Shown here: positions 52,211-61,697 of the stretch, in pieces
How positions within the stretch are numbered: position 1 is the stretch's first letter
How the letters are laid out: each line of letters starts with the position of its first letter
Assembly (NCBI RefSeq): GCF_003344965.1
Contig: NZ_CP031194.1
Span: 7,998,001-8,062,000, forward strand
DNA: 64,000 nt
Direction of reading: 5' to 3'
Source: Streptomyces paludis
GTDB lineage: Bacteria; Actinomycetota; Actinomycetes; Streptomycetales; Streptomycetaceae
Made by a program: the position numbers and the translations under genes
Notes under the pieces: generated by a model
What the model saw: the letters and a program-made list of their open reading frames with translations, nothing else
What the model was told of the DNA's origin: nothing
The model's database searches: none

Positions 52211-53542
52211 TCAGCCGTCCGTCATACCGTCCAGGGCCGCGGCGGGGTCGTGGGCGCCGGGTCCGGCCGGGGTCCAGCGGCCGTGCGTCACGTCGTAGGG
52301 CCACCATCGGCCGTCGCTCCCGTACCGCAGCCCCGCAGAGTCCCCGGCCACGGTCCAGCGGGCCGCGCCCGCGTGCACCGGCGCCGGACCCGGCCGGCCG
52401 CCGTCCGCCCAGGCGGCGTCGAGGGCGGCGCGCGCCCGGGCGAGGTCCGCCGGGCCCGGCTCCCACTCCTCGTCCAGTACGGCCAGGGCCGCGGCGCCCC
52501 CGTACCGCCACGCGCGCACCGCGAGGTCCAGCTCGGCCGGCGGGCGGCCGGTGCCCGACGCCAGCCGCTCGTCGATCAGGGCCGGACGCCCCGGCGCGGT
52601 GGCGGCGAGCCGTACACCGTCCTGGCGAACCGTCAGTTCAGCTTCCAGTGGCTGGAGTTCATGGCCGGGCGAGAGCGCGTCGGAGAGCAGCCGCAGGGCG
52701 CGCGCCGCCGTGGCGGCGGCCAGGAACTCCAGGGCCGCCGCCTCCGCTCCGGCGGGCGGAGCGGTCTCCGTGTTGAGGGACGGCGACGGCCCCGGCTCGG
52801 CCGGCGCCCGCGGGGGAGCGGGCAGCGGCGGCAGGATGTCACGCGCCGCGAAGGCCGCCGCCGCGTCGACCCCCGCCGGTCCCCGGTCCTCCCCGGCCGC
52901 GCGCTCCGCACCGGCGGCCCGCGCCGCGCCGCGCGACTGGAGTGCGGACAGCAGCCGCCGCTCGGTCCGGCCGCGCAACAGCAGCAGAACGAAAGGATCC
53001 TGGTCCAGCAGCCGGGCCAACTGATAGCAGAGCGCGGCCGTATGGGGACAGTGGTCCCACGCCCCGCACCCGCACTCCGCCTCCAAGTCGCCCACACCCG
53101 GCAGCAGTTCCACTCCCGCGCTCGCCGCGTCCTCCATCAGGTGCGGCGGCATCTCCCGGTCGAGCAGCGCCGCGACATGGCCCGCGCTGTCGACGGCCAT
53201 CTCCACGAAGCGGTCCCATTCGTCGTCGGTCAGCCGCCGCAGCAGCACATCGCTCCGGTGGGCGGTGCCGTCCCGGTCCCGTACGACAGCGGTGATCCGG
53301 CCGGGACGTACGGACACCGCGCCCACCGCGCCGGCGCGGGCCCGCGCGCGCCCCTTCGGCAGCTGCTGGCCGTCGAGGGCGGTGTCCTCCAGCGCCTGGA
53401 GCCAGGCCCGGCCCCACCAGGTGGCCGCGAAACCCCTTCCCCGGGCAGGCGGTTGGGCGGCGAAGGTGCGTACCTCGTCCTCCGCCGCGTGCGCCGTCTC
53501 CGTCATCTCCGTCGCGTCGGCCGTACGGTTCGTCTCGCTCAT
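52211..53542 (-). CDS. SWIM zinc-finger domain protein
   Basis: A 443-residue protein with the SWIM zinc-binding pattern C-x-C-xn-C-x-H in ECGCGAWDHCPHTAAL (near 153) following a WWGRAWLQALED-type N-terminal region (TWWGRAWLQAL). SWIM domains bind nucleic acid or protein. The gene overlaps the SNF2 helicase gene upstream by four bases. SWIM and SNF2 proteins are a recurring bacterial pair and presumably act in one complex on DNA. The long Ala/Pro-rich middle (about 220-280) looks flexible. The ATG at 53542 sits on the helicase stop; the open frame further upstream is shadow. Confidence 0.88.
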   Translation of the reverse strand: MSETNRTADATEMTETAHAAEDEVRTFAAQPPARGRGFAATWWGRAWLQALEDTALDGQQLPKGRARARAGAVGAVSVRPGRITAVVRDRDGTAHRSDVLLRRLTDDEWDRFVEMAVDSAGHVAALLDREMPPHLMEDAASAGVELLPGVGDLEAECGCGAWDHCPHTAALCYQLARLLDQDPFVLLLLRGRTERRLLSALQSRGAARAAGAERAAGEDRGPAGVDAAAAFAARDILPPLPAPPRAPAEPGPSPSLNTETAPPAGAEAAALEFLAAATAARALRLLSDALSPGHELQPLEAELTVRQDGVRLAATAPGRPALIDERLASGTGRPPAELDLAVRAWRYGGAAALAVLDEEWEPGPADLARARAALDAAWADGGRPGPAPVHAGAARWTVAGDSAGLRYGSDGRWWPYDVTHGRWTPAGPGAHDPAAALDGMTDG

Positions 53543-56493
53543 CGCGCGCTTCCTCGCAGCTCCACCAGATCCGCCAGCTCGGCGTCGGTCAGTTCGGTCA
53601 GGGCGGTCTCGCCCGAGCCCAGCACGGCGTCCGCCAGCCGCTGCTTGCGGGCCAGCAGCCCGGCGATGCGGTCCTCGATCGTGCCCTCGGCGATCATCCG
53701 GTGCACCTGTACGGGCCGGTTCTGCCCGATCCGGTACGCCCGGTCCGTGGCCTGCGCCTCGACGGCGGGGTTCCACCACCGGTCGAAGTGCACGACATGC
53801 TCGGCGCGGGTGAGGTTGAGCCCGGTGCCCGCGGCCTTCAACGACAGCAGGAAAACCGGCACTTCGCCGTTCTGGAAGCTGTCGACCATGGCCTCGCGCT
53901 CCGGGATCGGCGTACCGCCGTGCAGGAACCGCGTCACCACCCCGCGCGCCGCCAGATGCCGTTCCAGCAGCCGCGCCATCCGCACGTACTGCGTGAACAC
54001 CAGCACACTCGCCCCCTCCGCCAGGATGGTGTCGAGCAGCTCGTCCAGCAGCTCCAGCTTCCCCGACCGGTCCGCGAGACGCGGCTCCTCCTCCTTCAGA
54101 TACTGCGCAGGGTGGTTGCAGATCTGCTTGAGCGAGGTCAGCAGCTTGACGATCAGTCCGCGCCGCTCGATGCCGCCCGCCCCGGCGATCGCCGCGAGGG
54201 TCTCGCGTACCACCGCCTCGTACAGTCCGGCCTGTTCGGCGGTGAGCTGGACGGCCCGGTCGGTCTCGGTCTTGGGCGGCAGCTCGGGCGCGATCCCGGG
54301 GTCGGACTTCCGGCGGCGCAGCAGGAACGGCCGGACCAGCGCGGCGAGCCGCTCGGCCGCCGCCGGATCCTCCCCGCGCTCGACGGCGTCGGCGTACCGG
54401 GTACGGAAGGTGCCGAGGCGGCCGAGGAGCCCCGGGGTCGTCCAGTCCAGCAGCGCCCACAGCTCGGAGAGATTGTTCTCCACGGGCGTGCCGGAGAGCG
54501 CGACCCGGGCCCGCGCGCCGATGGTCCGCAGCTGTCGCGCGGTCGAGCTGTACGGGTTCTTCACGTGCTGCGCCTCGTCGGCGACGACCAGGCCCCAGTC
54601 CACGCCCGCGAGCCGCGCCGCGTCCAGCCGCATCGTGCCGTACGTGGTGAGGACGAACTCGCCGTCCGCCGGGGCCTCCAGGGTGCGCGAGGCGCCGTGG
54701 AAGCGGCGGACGGGCGTACCGGGGGCGAAACGTTCGATCTCGCGCTGCCAGTTGCCCATCAGGGAGGCGGGACAGACCACCAGGGTCGGACCGGCCGCCG
54801 ACGGATCGGTCTGGCGGTGCAGATGGAGCGCGATGAGGGTGATGGTCTTGCCGAGCCCCATGTCGTCCGCGAGACAGCCGCCGAGACCGAGCGAGGTCAT
54901 CCGGTGCAGCCAGTTCAGACCGCGGAGCTGGTAGTCGCGCAGCGTCGCGGTGAGGGCCGCGGGCTGGGCGATGCCCGGCTCCGCCTCCCGTCCGGCGCGC
55001 TCCGGGTCGGCCAGCAGGTCGCGCAGGCCGGCGAAGGGCCCGGTGGGGCGGACGGCGTAGCGCCGGCCGCCGATCTCGGTGGAGCCGGTGAGTACGGCTT
55101 CGAGCGCGTCGACCGGGGTGAGTGTCCGGTCCCGGCTCTCGCGGGCGCGCCGGACCTGCGCGGGATCGACCAGCACCCACTGGTCGCGCAGCCGGACGAC
55201 GGGACGGCTCGCCTCGGCGAGCCGGTCCAGCTCCGCCCGGTCGATGGTCCGGTCGCCCAGCGCGAAGTGCCAGACGAAGGAGGCGCGGGCGTCGGCGGAG
55301 AGGAAGGAGGGCAGCGCGCCGCCTTCTCCGTCGTCGGTGTCGTCGCCGCGCAGACCGATGGACGCGCTCGCGGTGAGCGTGCGTGTCAGCGCGCGCGGCC
55401 AGTGCACCTGGACACCGGTCGCGGCGAGCGCCTCCGACGCGTCACCCAGCAGCTCGGTGACCTCCTCGTCGGCCAGTTCGATCCCGTCGGGTACGGCGGC
55501 GGAAAGCAGCGGGGCCAGCGGCGGCCACGCGCGGGCGGCCCGGCGCAGGGCGAGCAGGGCGTCCATGCGGGCGCGCGGGCCGAAGGCCGTACCGGCGTCG
55601 CCCGACCACACCGCGCCCGCGTCCACGACGGTCGCCGGGTCGCTGACGCTGTGCATCTGGAGGACGGCGCGGAAGGCCGCCCCCGGAACGGCGGGCTCCG
55701 GTCCGCCGTCCGGTCCGCTGCCGATGCCGCCGTCGATACCGCCGGCGCCGTCGATACCGTCGCCGATGCCGGGCAGCTCGACGCGGAGCGAGAGCCGTAC
55801 CCCCGCGTCGTGCCCGGCGGCCACCTCACCGGCCCAGTCCCGCAGTTCGGGAAAGCGCTGGGGCGGTACGGCGGCGAAGGCGGCGCCCGCGGTGACGACC
55901 GGCGCTGCGGGGGTGCGCGGCAGCCCGTCGACGACCGCGTCGAGGAACTCCCGCAACAGCCGCTCTGGGTCGGGGAGCAGCAGCGGGTCCTGCCCGGCGT
56001 CGAGCGGTACGGCGTGTGCGGTGGGCGGCATCGAGGCCGCCAGCGTACGGATCAGATCCAGGTCGTCCGCGGTCAGCGGCCCGGCCCGCCACGCGTCGTG
56101 GTCCGACTCGGTGAGGCCCGGCAGCATCCGCCCCTGGGCGGCCAGCCGGAGGGCGAGCAGCGCGGCCGTGCCCCAGAAGGCGGCCGACGGTGAGGCGTCC
56201 GCCGCGGTGCGTCCCCTCGTCAGGAGGGGCAGCGCGTCCGCCACGGGCACCAGCAGCGCCCCGGCCGTGAGGAGGCCGCCGTAGGTGTCCACGACGACCA
56301 GCTCCTCCCAGGAACCCGGAACGGCCGCCGGCCGCGCGCCCTCGGCGTGCCAGTAGGCGATCCGGCCGGCGCGCGCCGGATCGGAGGGAAGGAAGACTGC
56401 GGAACAGCGGGCGAGTCCGGCGATCCCGGAGGGTGTCGTGGCGGATGTCGTGGCGGGTGCCGCCGCGGGGAGCCTGTGCACGGGGAGACGCAT
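53539..56493 (-). CDS. SNF2-family DEAD/DEAH-box helicase
   Basis: A 984-residue SWI2/SNF2 ATPase. The N-terminal ~480 residues contain the bacterial SNF2-associated region. The motor carries motif I DDMGLGKT (near 541), motif II DEAQHVKN (near 634), SGTPVENNLSELWALLD, and in the second lobe VFTQYVRMARLLERHL, SLKAAGTGLNLT and motif VI QATDRAYRIGQ (near 913). It would translocate on double-stranded DNA; RapA-like or repair roles are possible but not shown. It is the first gene of a two-gene operon with the SWIM protein. The plus-strand frames opposite it are GC shadows. Confidence 0.95.
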   Translation of the reverse strand: MRLPVHRLPAAAPATTSATTPSGIAGLARCSAVFLPSDPARAGRIAYWHAEGARPAAVPGSWEELVVVDTYGGLLTAGALLVPVADALPLLTRGRTAADASPSAAFWGTAALLALRLAAQGRMLPGLTESDHDAWRAGPLTADDLDLIRTLAASMPPTAHAVPLDAGQDPLLLPDPERLLREFLDAVVDGLPRTPAAPVVTAGAAFAAVPPQRFPELRDWAGEVAAGHDAGVRLSLRVELPGIGDGIDGAGGIDGGIGSGPDGGPEPAVPGAAFRAVLQMHSVSDPATVVDAGAVWSGDAGTAFGPRARMDALLALRRAARAWPPLAPLLSAAVPDGIELADEEVTELLGDASEALAATGVQVHWPRALTRTLTASASIGLRGDDTDDGEGGALPSFLSADARASFVWHFALGDRTIDRAELDRLAEASRPVVRLRDQWVLVDPAQVRRARESRDRTLTPVDALEAVLTGSTEIGGRRYAVRPTGPFAGLRDLLADPERAGREAEPGIAQPAALTATLRDYQLRGLNWLHRMTSLGLGGCLADDMGLGKTITLIALHLHRQTDPSAAGPTLVVCPASLMGNWQREIERFAPGTPVRRFHGASRTLEAPADGEFVLTTYGTMRLDAARLAGVDWGLVVADEAQHVKNPYSSTARQLRTIGARARVALSGTPVENNLSELWALLDWTTPGLLGRLGTFRTRYADAVERGEDPAAAERLAALVRPFLLRRRKSDPGIAPELPPKTETDRAVQLTAEQAGLYEAVVRETLAAIAGAGGIERRGLIVKLLTSLKQICNHPAQYLKEEEPRLADRSGKLELLDELLDTILAEGASVLVFTQYVRMARLLERHLAARGVVTRFLHGGTPIPEREAMVDSFQNGEVPVFLLSLKAAGTGLNLTRAEHVVHFDRWWNPAVEAQATDRAYRIGQNRPVQVHRMIAEGTIEDRIAGLLARKQRLADAVLGSGETALTELTDAELADLVELRGSAR

Positions 56494-56756
56494 TCCTCAA
56501 GTTTGACTACTGGGGGTCGGAGCGGCCGAGGGTACCCCACATCGACGCCTCCCGGAGCACGCGGCTGAGGTCAGCACCCCACGCGGCCTCCTTGAAACCC
56601 CCGTCCCGTCCGGGGGATTACCTCATGGTCCCGGCCGGTCGCGCGGCCGTACGTTGCAAGAGGTCGAGCGCGGTCCCGCTCGTACCCCTCCCGGCCCCTT
56701 CCCGGCCTCCCCGTTCACCTCATTCGCTCACAGACGCCCACAGACCGGAGACAGCC

Positions 56757-57908
56757 ATGCCCCGAGCCGCTGCCGCGCCTCCCGCCGTACCGCTCGCCGC
56801 GCAGCCCGTGCCCATACCCGTACCCGAGCCCGCGACACCCGAGCCCGAGCCCGTGTCCGCACCCCGGCGCGCGGACGGCGCGGGTCGCACGGGCGGCAGC
56901 GAGTTCACCCCCCTTCTGCGGGTGGTGCGGGAGCAGGGCCTGCTGGAGCGCCGGGCGGGCTGGTACGCCCGGAGCATCGCGGTCAACCTCGTGTTCCTGG
57001 CCGCGCTCGTCACCGGGCTGGTCCTTCTCGGTTCCTCCTGGTGGGCACTGCTCCTGGCCCCGCCCCTGGCGATCGTCTCCGCCCGTACGGCGTTCATCGG
57101 CCACGACGCGGGCCACGGCCAGATCACGGCGGACCGGGGCCGGGGCCGCGTCATCCAGCTCGTGCACGCCAATCTGCTGCTCGGGATGAGCCAGGAGTGG
57201 TGGAACGACAAGCACAACCGGCACCACGCCAACCCCAACCACCTGGACAAGGACCCGGACGTGAAGGCGGACATCCTCGTCTTCTCCTCCGACCAGACCG
57301 CCGGGCGCACCGGGCTGCGCGGCTGGCTCACCCGCCACCAGGCATGGCTGTTCTTCCCGCTGACCACCCTGGAGGGCATCGCCCTCAAGGTGTACGGCTT
57401 CCAGGCGGTCTTCTCGCGCACCGGCCCCACCCTGCCGCCGCGCCGCCGCGCCGTGGAGGGCGCGCTGCTCCTGGTCCATGTGGCCGCCTACACGGCGCTG
57501 CTCCTCACCACCATGAGCGCCGGCCGGGCACTGGTCTTCGCCCTGATCCACCAGATGCTGCTCGGGCTGCACCTCGGTATGGCCTTCGCCCCCAACCACA
57601 AGGGCATGGAGATGGCCGACGGGGAGAACGGAGCGGACTGGGGACATCTGCGCAAGCAGGTCCTCACCTCGCGGAACGTCCGCGGCGGCCTCCTCACGGA
57701 CTGGTTCCTCGGCGGGCTGAACTACCAGATCGAGCACCACCTCTTCCCCAGCATGCCCCGCCCCCATCTGCGGCTGGCCCAGCCCCTGGTACGGCGGCAC
57801 TGCCGGGAGCTGGGGCTCCCGTACACCGAGACCGGGCTGATCGAGTCGTACCGGCAGGCCCTCGGATACATGCACGAGGTCGGCGAACCGCTACGCGTCG
57901 GCGCATAG
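56757..57908 (+). CDS. Membrane fatty-acid desaturase
   Basis: A 383-residue integral membrane desaturase of the acyl-lipid type. The three histidine boxes are HDAGH (near 116), HNRHH (near 154) and QIEHHLF (near 325), which bind the di-iron centre. Four or so hydrophobic helices lie between them. The N-terminal ~60 residues are Pro/Glu-rich and likely cytoplasmic and disordered. It inserts a double bond into a fatty acyl chain, helping membrane fluidity. The ATG at 56757 has GGAG upstream. Electron donor genes are not adjacent. Confidence 0.92.
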   Translation: MPRAAAAPPAVPLAAQPVPIPVPEPATPEPEPVSAPRRADGAGRTGGSEFTPLLRVVREQGLLERRAGWYARSIAVNLVFLAALVTGLVLLGSSWWALLLAPPLAIVSARTAFIGHDAGHGQITADRGRGRVIQLVHANLLLGMSQEWWNDKHNRHHANPNHLDKDPDVKADILVFSSDQTAGRTGLRGWLTRHQAWLFFPLTTLEGIALKVYGFQAVFSRTGPTLPPRRRAVEGALLLVHVAAYTALLLTTMSAGRALVFALIHQMLLGLHLGMAFAPNHKGMEMADGENGADWGHLRKQVLTSRNVRGGLLTDWFLGGLNYQIEHHLFPSMPRPHLRLAQPLVRRHCRELGLPYTETGLIESYRQALGYMHEVGEPLRVGA

Positions 57909-57977
57909 TGGAACTGGCGGCCCGCCGCGTACGTTCACTGGACACGGAGCGGCACGGCCGCAGAGGAGGCGTGGAAG

Positions 57978-58160
57978 ATGTCGACAAACGCGAAGATCGC
58001 CATCGGGGGAGTGGCCGTTGGCCTTCTTCTCTGGCCGCTGATCGGATTCTGGTTCTCCCTGCTGGTGGTGATCGGAGTGCCGGCAGCCGCGTATCTGATG
58101 CTGGACCCGTCGCAGCGCCGCAGGCTGCGCCGGATCAACCGCAAGGAGATCGGCCGCTGA
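57978..58160 (+). CDS. Small membrane protein of unknown function (60 aa)
   Basis: Begins MSTNAKIAIGGVAVGLLLW; most of residues 6-40 is hydrophobic, enough for one or two membrane spans, and the C-terminus is strongly basic (SQRRRLRRINRKEIGR), so it should face the cytoplasm. AGGAGG lies nine bases before the ATG, a near-perfect ribosome site, which supports it as a real gene. It follows the desaturase by 69 bp on the same strand. I do not recognise a family. Confidence 0.75.
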   Translation: MSTNAKIAIGGVAVGLLLWPLIGFWFSLLVVIGVPAAAYLMLDPSQRRRLRRINRKEIGR

Positions 58161-58310
58161 GGCAGGCGGCCCATCCCGGGAGTGCGCGGGGGCCCGGACC
58201 GTCCGTTCGCGGCGGTCCGGGCCTTCGTATGCCGGGGTCCGGGCCTCGTACGCCTGTGGGCCGGGGCCCGTATCCCTGTCCCGGCGCGGTGGTCCGTAGA
58301 GTTCGGAGCC

Positions 58311-58781
58311 GTGAAAATCATTCCCGTCGCCTACGACCACCCCGACGCCGTCGCCCTCGCGGAGCAGGTACAGGAGGAGTACCGCCGCCGGTTCGGCTAC
58401 GACGACGCGACACCCCTGCATCCCTCGTACTTCGAGCCGCCGAGCGGTCTGTACCTCCTCGCCTACGACATGGACACCGCCGTCGCCTCCGGCGGCTGGC
58501 GCGCCCAGGACAGCCGCGAGGAGGGGTACGCGCCGGGCGACGCCGAGGTCAAGCGCATGTTCGTCGCCCCGGAGGCCCGGGGGCGCGGGCTGGCGCGCCG
58601 GATCCTGGCCGCGCTGGAGGAGAGCGCGCGGAGCGCCGGACGGATCCGGATGGTGCTGGAGACCGGCCATCTGCTGGGCGAGGCGACCAGCCTGTACCGG
58701 TCCAGCGGGTACGGGCCGACGGCGGGATTCGGGCGGTATCGGGGGAACGCGGACAGCACGTTCTTCGAAAAGCCGCTGTAG
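58311..58781 (+). CDS. GNAT-family N-acetyltransferase
   Basis: A 156-residue acetyl-CoA-dependent N-acyltransferase. The acetyl-CoA pyrophosphate loop is VKRMFVAPEARGRGLARRIL (R-G-R-G at its core), followed by MVLETGHLLGEATSLYRSSGYG, typical of this group. The substrate is unknown. The GTG at 58311 gives normal family length; its ribosome site is close and weak, so an upstream start is possible. Confidence 0.85.
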   Translation: MKIIPVAYDHPDAVALAEQVQEEYRRRFGYDDATPLHPSYFEPPSGLYLLAYDMDTAVASGGWRAQDSREEGYAPGDAEVKRMFVAPEARGRGLARRILAALEESARSAGRIRMVLETGHLLGEATSLYRSSGYGPTAGFGRYRGNADSTFFEKPL

Positions 58782-58838
58782 GCCGCCACCGCCCGTGGGG
58801 CGCCACTCGCGGAACCTGCCCCCAGGCCGCCGCGCCGT

Positions 58839-59438
58839 TCAGTCCCGGCGGACGGCCAGCGCCAGGAAACGCCCCGGCTCGTCGGTGTACGACTCCAGCC
58901 GCCAGCCCGCCCCGGCGAGCAGGGGGCGCAGCCGGGGCTCGGCCCGTGCGTCGTCGTCGGTGATCCGGCGGCCCTGCCGGGCGGCGAGCGCGGCCCGGCC
59001 TAGGGGATGGAACAGCGCCAGCCGGCCGCCCGGCCGCACCACCCGGGCCAGTTCGCCGAGATCCCGTCCGGGCTCCGGGAGATGGCCGATCAGCCCCGCG
59101 CCGAAGACCGCGTCCAGCGCGCGGTCGCGCAGCGGCAGCCGCGTCACATCGGCGAGCAGCAGCCGTCCGCCGCGCCGCCGGCCCGCTCGTACGGCCTCGG
59201 CCAGCATCTCCGGGGTGAGATCGGCGCCCAGCACCGTTCCGCGCTCGCCCACCGCGGCCCGCAGGGCCGGCAGCGCGCGTCCCGTGCCGCACCCCGCGTC
59301 CAGCACGGCGTCACCGGGGCGCAGCCCCAGCGCGGCGACGGCGGCGGTGTAGGCCGGGCCGTCGTCGGGGAAGCGCCGGTCCCAGCCGGCCGCGCGGGCG
59401 GCGAAGAACTCCTGGACACGGGTGTGGTCGCGGGTCAT
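58839..59438 (-). CDS. Class I SAM-dependent methyltransferase
   Basis: A 199-residue methyltransferase with motif I VLDAGCGTGR (45-54), the acidic end of strand 2 in VLGADLTPEML, LLLADVTRLPLRDRALDAVF and the post-motif LARVVRPGGRLALF. This is the UbiE/methyltransferase-11 type that modifies small molecules. The substrate is unknown, and the genes on either side give no clue. It is convergent with the GNAT gene. Confidence 0.88.
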   Translation of the reverse strand: MTRDHTRVQEFFAARAAGWDRRFPDDGPAYTAAVAALGLRPGDAVLDAGCGTGRALPALRAAVGERGTVLGADLTPEMLAEAVRAGRRRGGRLLLADVTRLPLRDRALDAVFGAGLIGHLPEPGRDLGELARVVRPGGRLALFHPLGRAALAARQGRRITDDDARAEPRLRPLLAGAGWRLESYTDEPGRFLALAVRRD

Positions 59439-59524
59439 GGGGACATGATCCCCCGGACCGGCCCGCCGATCGGTTCAGCCCATCGGTTCTGCCGGCCGGT
59501 ATTGCTGCTCGGCCGGTCATCCGG

Positions 59525-59953
59525 TCAGCCGGTCATGTCCGCGAGGGCCGAGACCCGTTCGACCCGTACCCGCACCAGTAGCTCGCCCGGCACGGCGTTG
59601 CGCCGGCCGAACTCCGCGGCCCGCTCCTCTCCCATGTAGCGCGCGGCGATCCGGGTGCTCCATTTGAGGAGTTCCGCCGGATCCTCGTCGGTCTCGGCCC
59701 GGCCGTGGACGACCGCGAAGGCGAACGGCGGACGCTCGTCGTCCACACAGAGGGCCACCCGGCCGTCCCGCAGCAGGTTGCGGCCCTTCACGGTCTCCTT
59801 GCCGGTGTTGAAGACGAGATCATCCCCGTCCATGACGAACCAGACCGGCGCGATGTGCGGGCTTCCGTCGGCCCGTACGGTGCACAGCTTTCCGGTGCGC
59901 GTGCCCTCGGAGACGAAGGCATGCCACTCGTCCTTGCTCATGTTTGTCGGCAT
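59525..59953 (-). CDS. PPOX-class (pyridoxamine-phosphate-oxidase-fold) flavin/F420-binding protein
   Basis: A 142-residue split-barrel protein. GKLCTVRADGSPHIAPVWF, LVFNTGKETVKGRNLLRDG and VALCVDDERPPFAFAVVHG are the family's cofactor-binding strands; the group in Actinobacteria often uses F420. It probably reduces or oxidises a small molecule. Two starts are possible (59953, or 59941 at MSKDEW); a longer frame exists but is not protein-like. Confidence 0.82.
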   Translation of the reverse strand: MPTNMSKDEWHAFVSEGTRTGKLCTVRADGSPHIAPVWFVMDGDDLVFNTGKETVKGRNLLRDGRVALCVDDERPPFAFAVVHGRAETDEDPAELLKWSTRIAARYMGEERAAEFGRRNAVPGELLVRVRVERVSALADMTG

Positions 59954-60099
59954 GACCGTATTTTCCGCCGGTGGGACAATCGGCGCGATGTGTGGCTCAC
60001 GGATCGTGCCGATCCGGAGGCCGCTTGCGTCGCGGCGGCGGGTACGGAACGCTACGGGCGTTGCGGATACGGGAACATATGAACGGGGAGGGGCGGGAA

Positions 60100-60513
60100 A
60101 TGTCACTCGAAAAGGGCCTTGACTGGCTGTTGGACGACCTGACCGAACGGGTCGAGCACATCAAACACGCACTGGTGCTCTCGAACGACGGTCTGGTGAC
60201 GGGGGCCAGTTCGGCGCTGGCCCGCGAGGACGCGGAGCATCTCGCGGCGGTCTCCTCCGGGCTGCACAGCCTCGCGCGCGGCTCGGGGCGGCACTTCAGG
60301 GCGGGACAGGCGAGACAGACGATGGTGGAGTTCGACGAGGCGCTCCTGTTTGTCACGGCGGCGGGGGAGGGCAGCTGCCTGTGTGTGCTGACCACGGCGG
60401 AAGCGGATGTCGGTCAGGTGGCATACGAGATGACGCTGCTGGTCAACCGGGTCGGTGAGCATCTCGGTGTGCCGGCGCGGCAGCCGGACCACACGAGCCT
60501 GAGCGGGCTCTGA
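60100..60513 (+). CDS. Roadblock/LC7-domain protein (CvnB-like, orphan)
   Basis: A 137-residue roadblock/LC7 protein: LDWLLDDLTERVEHIKHALVLSNDGLVTG at the start, HLAAVSSGLHSLARG and ALLFVTAAGEGSCLCVLT. In Streptomyces these are usually the second gene of a conservon, with a sensor kinase, a DUF742 protein and a small GTPase. Here none of those partners is present. It may act as a free GTPase regulator in trans. The ATG at 60100 has GGGGAGGGG upstream; an ATG 21 bases earlier is less likely. Confidence 0.85.
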   Translation: MSLEKGLDWLLDDLTERVEHIKHALVLSNDGLVTGASSALAREDAEHLAAVSSGLHSLARGSGRHFRAGQARQTMVEFDEALLFVTAAGEGSCLCVLTTAEADVGQVAYEMTLLVNRVGEHLGVPARQPDHTSLSGL

Positions 60514-60627
60514 CCGCCCGGCCGGTTCTGCCGTGCGCGGCGAGTTATCCACAGGCCCGGCGGGGGGTCTGCGCGCCACGCTATGGTCGTCACCGAGAGT
60601 AATTGATGCTCACGGGGGAGGACCAGC

Positions 60628-61605
60628 ATGTCCATCAATGACGCCAGGACACGGCAGCCGGAGACGGTCGGGGTCAACACGGCCGCTCGGGAACTGGAGC
60701 TGAGGCGGGGCGAGTTCGCGCTCGCCGCCCAGCTCGGCCATATCCGCACCACCGCCGGGGCGACCGGGGCCGGCGGCGGGCGCCGGGTCAGCCGTCAGGA
60801 GATCGAGCGGCTGCGGGCCGCCGAGGGTTTCCCGGAGACGCTCCGGGAGCGGGTGCGGACGGTGGGCACGGCCGAGGGCGCGGAGCTGCTGTCCGTGAGC
60901 CCGGGCCGGTTCACCCGGCTGGCGCGGGCCGGCCTTGTCGCACCGGTGAGCTTCTATCTGAACCGGTACCGGGCGGTGGTCTGGCTCTATCTGGCGGACG
61001 ACCTGCGGGCGTTCGCCGCGACGGAACCGGTCCTGCTCACCGGCCGGTTCCCGGAGGCCCTGCGCGCGGGCCTCGACGCGGGGGAGGACCGCAGGCCGCG
61101 CAACTGGCGCGGCAGGCGTGTCGGCCGGCTGCTGCACGAGAGCGACGATCCCTGGGAGCGGGCGGCCGTCGCCGGGTGCGTTCTGGACCCGGCCCATCTC
61201 GCGGAGCTGGTGCGGGATCCGTACGAGCGCGCGTATCTGACCCGGCTGCGGCCCCGTCTCACGCCCGCGTACCAGGAGTCCGAGGCGGCGCGGGAGACGG
61301 TGCGCCGGCTGGTGGTGGCGGACGATCCGGACGAGATCCAGTGGCACCGGGCCGTCCTGGGGAGCCTCTTGGAGGAGGCCCGGTCCGTACGGCCCGCTCC
61401 GCGCCCCGACGGCGACGGCCGGACCCGTCCCGCCCCCGGTCCGCCCGCCGCGCGGGAAACGTCCTGTGGAGCCCGTCGTGGCGGGCTGCTGGCCCGGCTG
61501 AGGGGCGGACGGGTCCTGCTCCCCGGCCGCCGGAGGGAGGACCGGAGAGAGGAACGGACGCCTGCGCCGGGGACCGTGACGCGGCGTGAGGGGCCGCGCC
61601 GGTGA
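60628..61605 (+). CDS. DUF6397-like protein of unknown function
   Basis: A 325-residue protein. The first ~200 residues are ordered: TAARELELRRGEFALAAQLG, RRVSRQEIERLRAAEGFP and LSVSPGRFTRLARAGLVAPV look like two helix-turn-helix-type helices, as in a degenerate MerR or excisionase fold, followed by helices rich in Arg and Glu. The C-terminal ~70 residues are basic, Pro-rich and probably disordered. It resembles a Streptomyces-specific family of unknown role. GGGGGAGG precedes the ATG. Confidence 0.75.
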   Translation: MSINDARTRQPETVGVNTAARELELRRGEFALAAQLGHIRTTAGATGAGGGRRVSRQEIERLRAAEGFPETLRERVRTVGTAEGAELLSVSPGRFTRLARAGLVAPVSFYLNRYRAVVWLYLADDLRAFAATEPVLLTGRFPEALRAGLDAGEDRRPRNWRGRRVGRLLHESDDPWERAAVAGCVLDPAHLAELVRDPYERAYLTRLRPRLTPAYQESEAARETVRRLVVADDPDEIQWHRAVLGSLLEEARSVRPAPRPDGDGRTRPAPGPPAARETSCGARRGGLLARLRGGRVLLPGRRREDRREERTPAPGTVTRREGPRR

Positions 61606-61697
61606 GGCGGGAGCGTCCGGGCACCGCGCGCCGTGTACGGCGGCGCGCCGCCGCCCGGCTCCGGCGGGAGCGGGACGGCGGCGCGCGGGAGCCAGGA

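Noticed and set aside
49228..52776. 1182-codon plus-strand frame
   Set aside because: Opposite the aldehyde dehydrogenase and GAF regulator genes; no domains, low-complexity Arg/Pro/Val content typical of GC-driven open frames.
50864..54934. 1356-codon plus-strand frame, the longest in the window
   Set aside because: Runs across three real minus-strand genes (GAF regulator, SWIM protein, SNF2 helicase) and is Ser/Arg/Pro noise.
56494..56756. TTGACT at 56513 as a desaturase promoter
   Set aside because: No acceptable -10 element at 16-19 bases; the spacing to GGTACC is too long.
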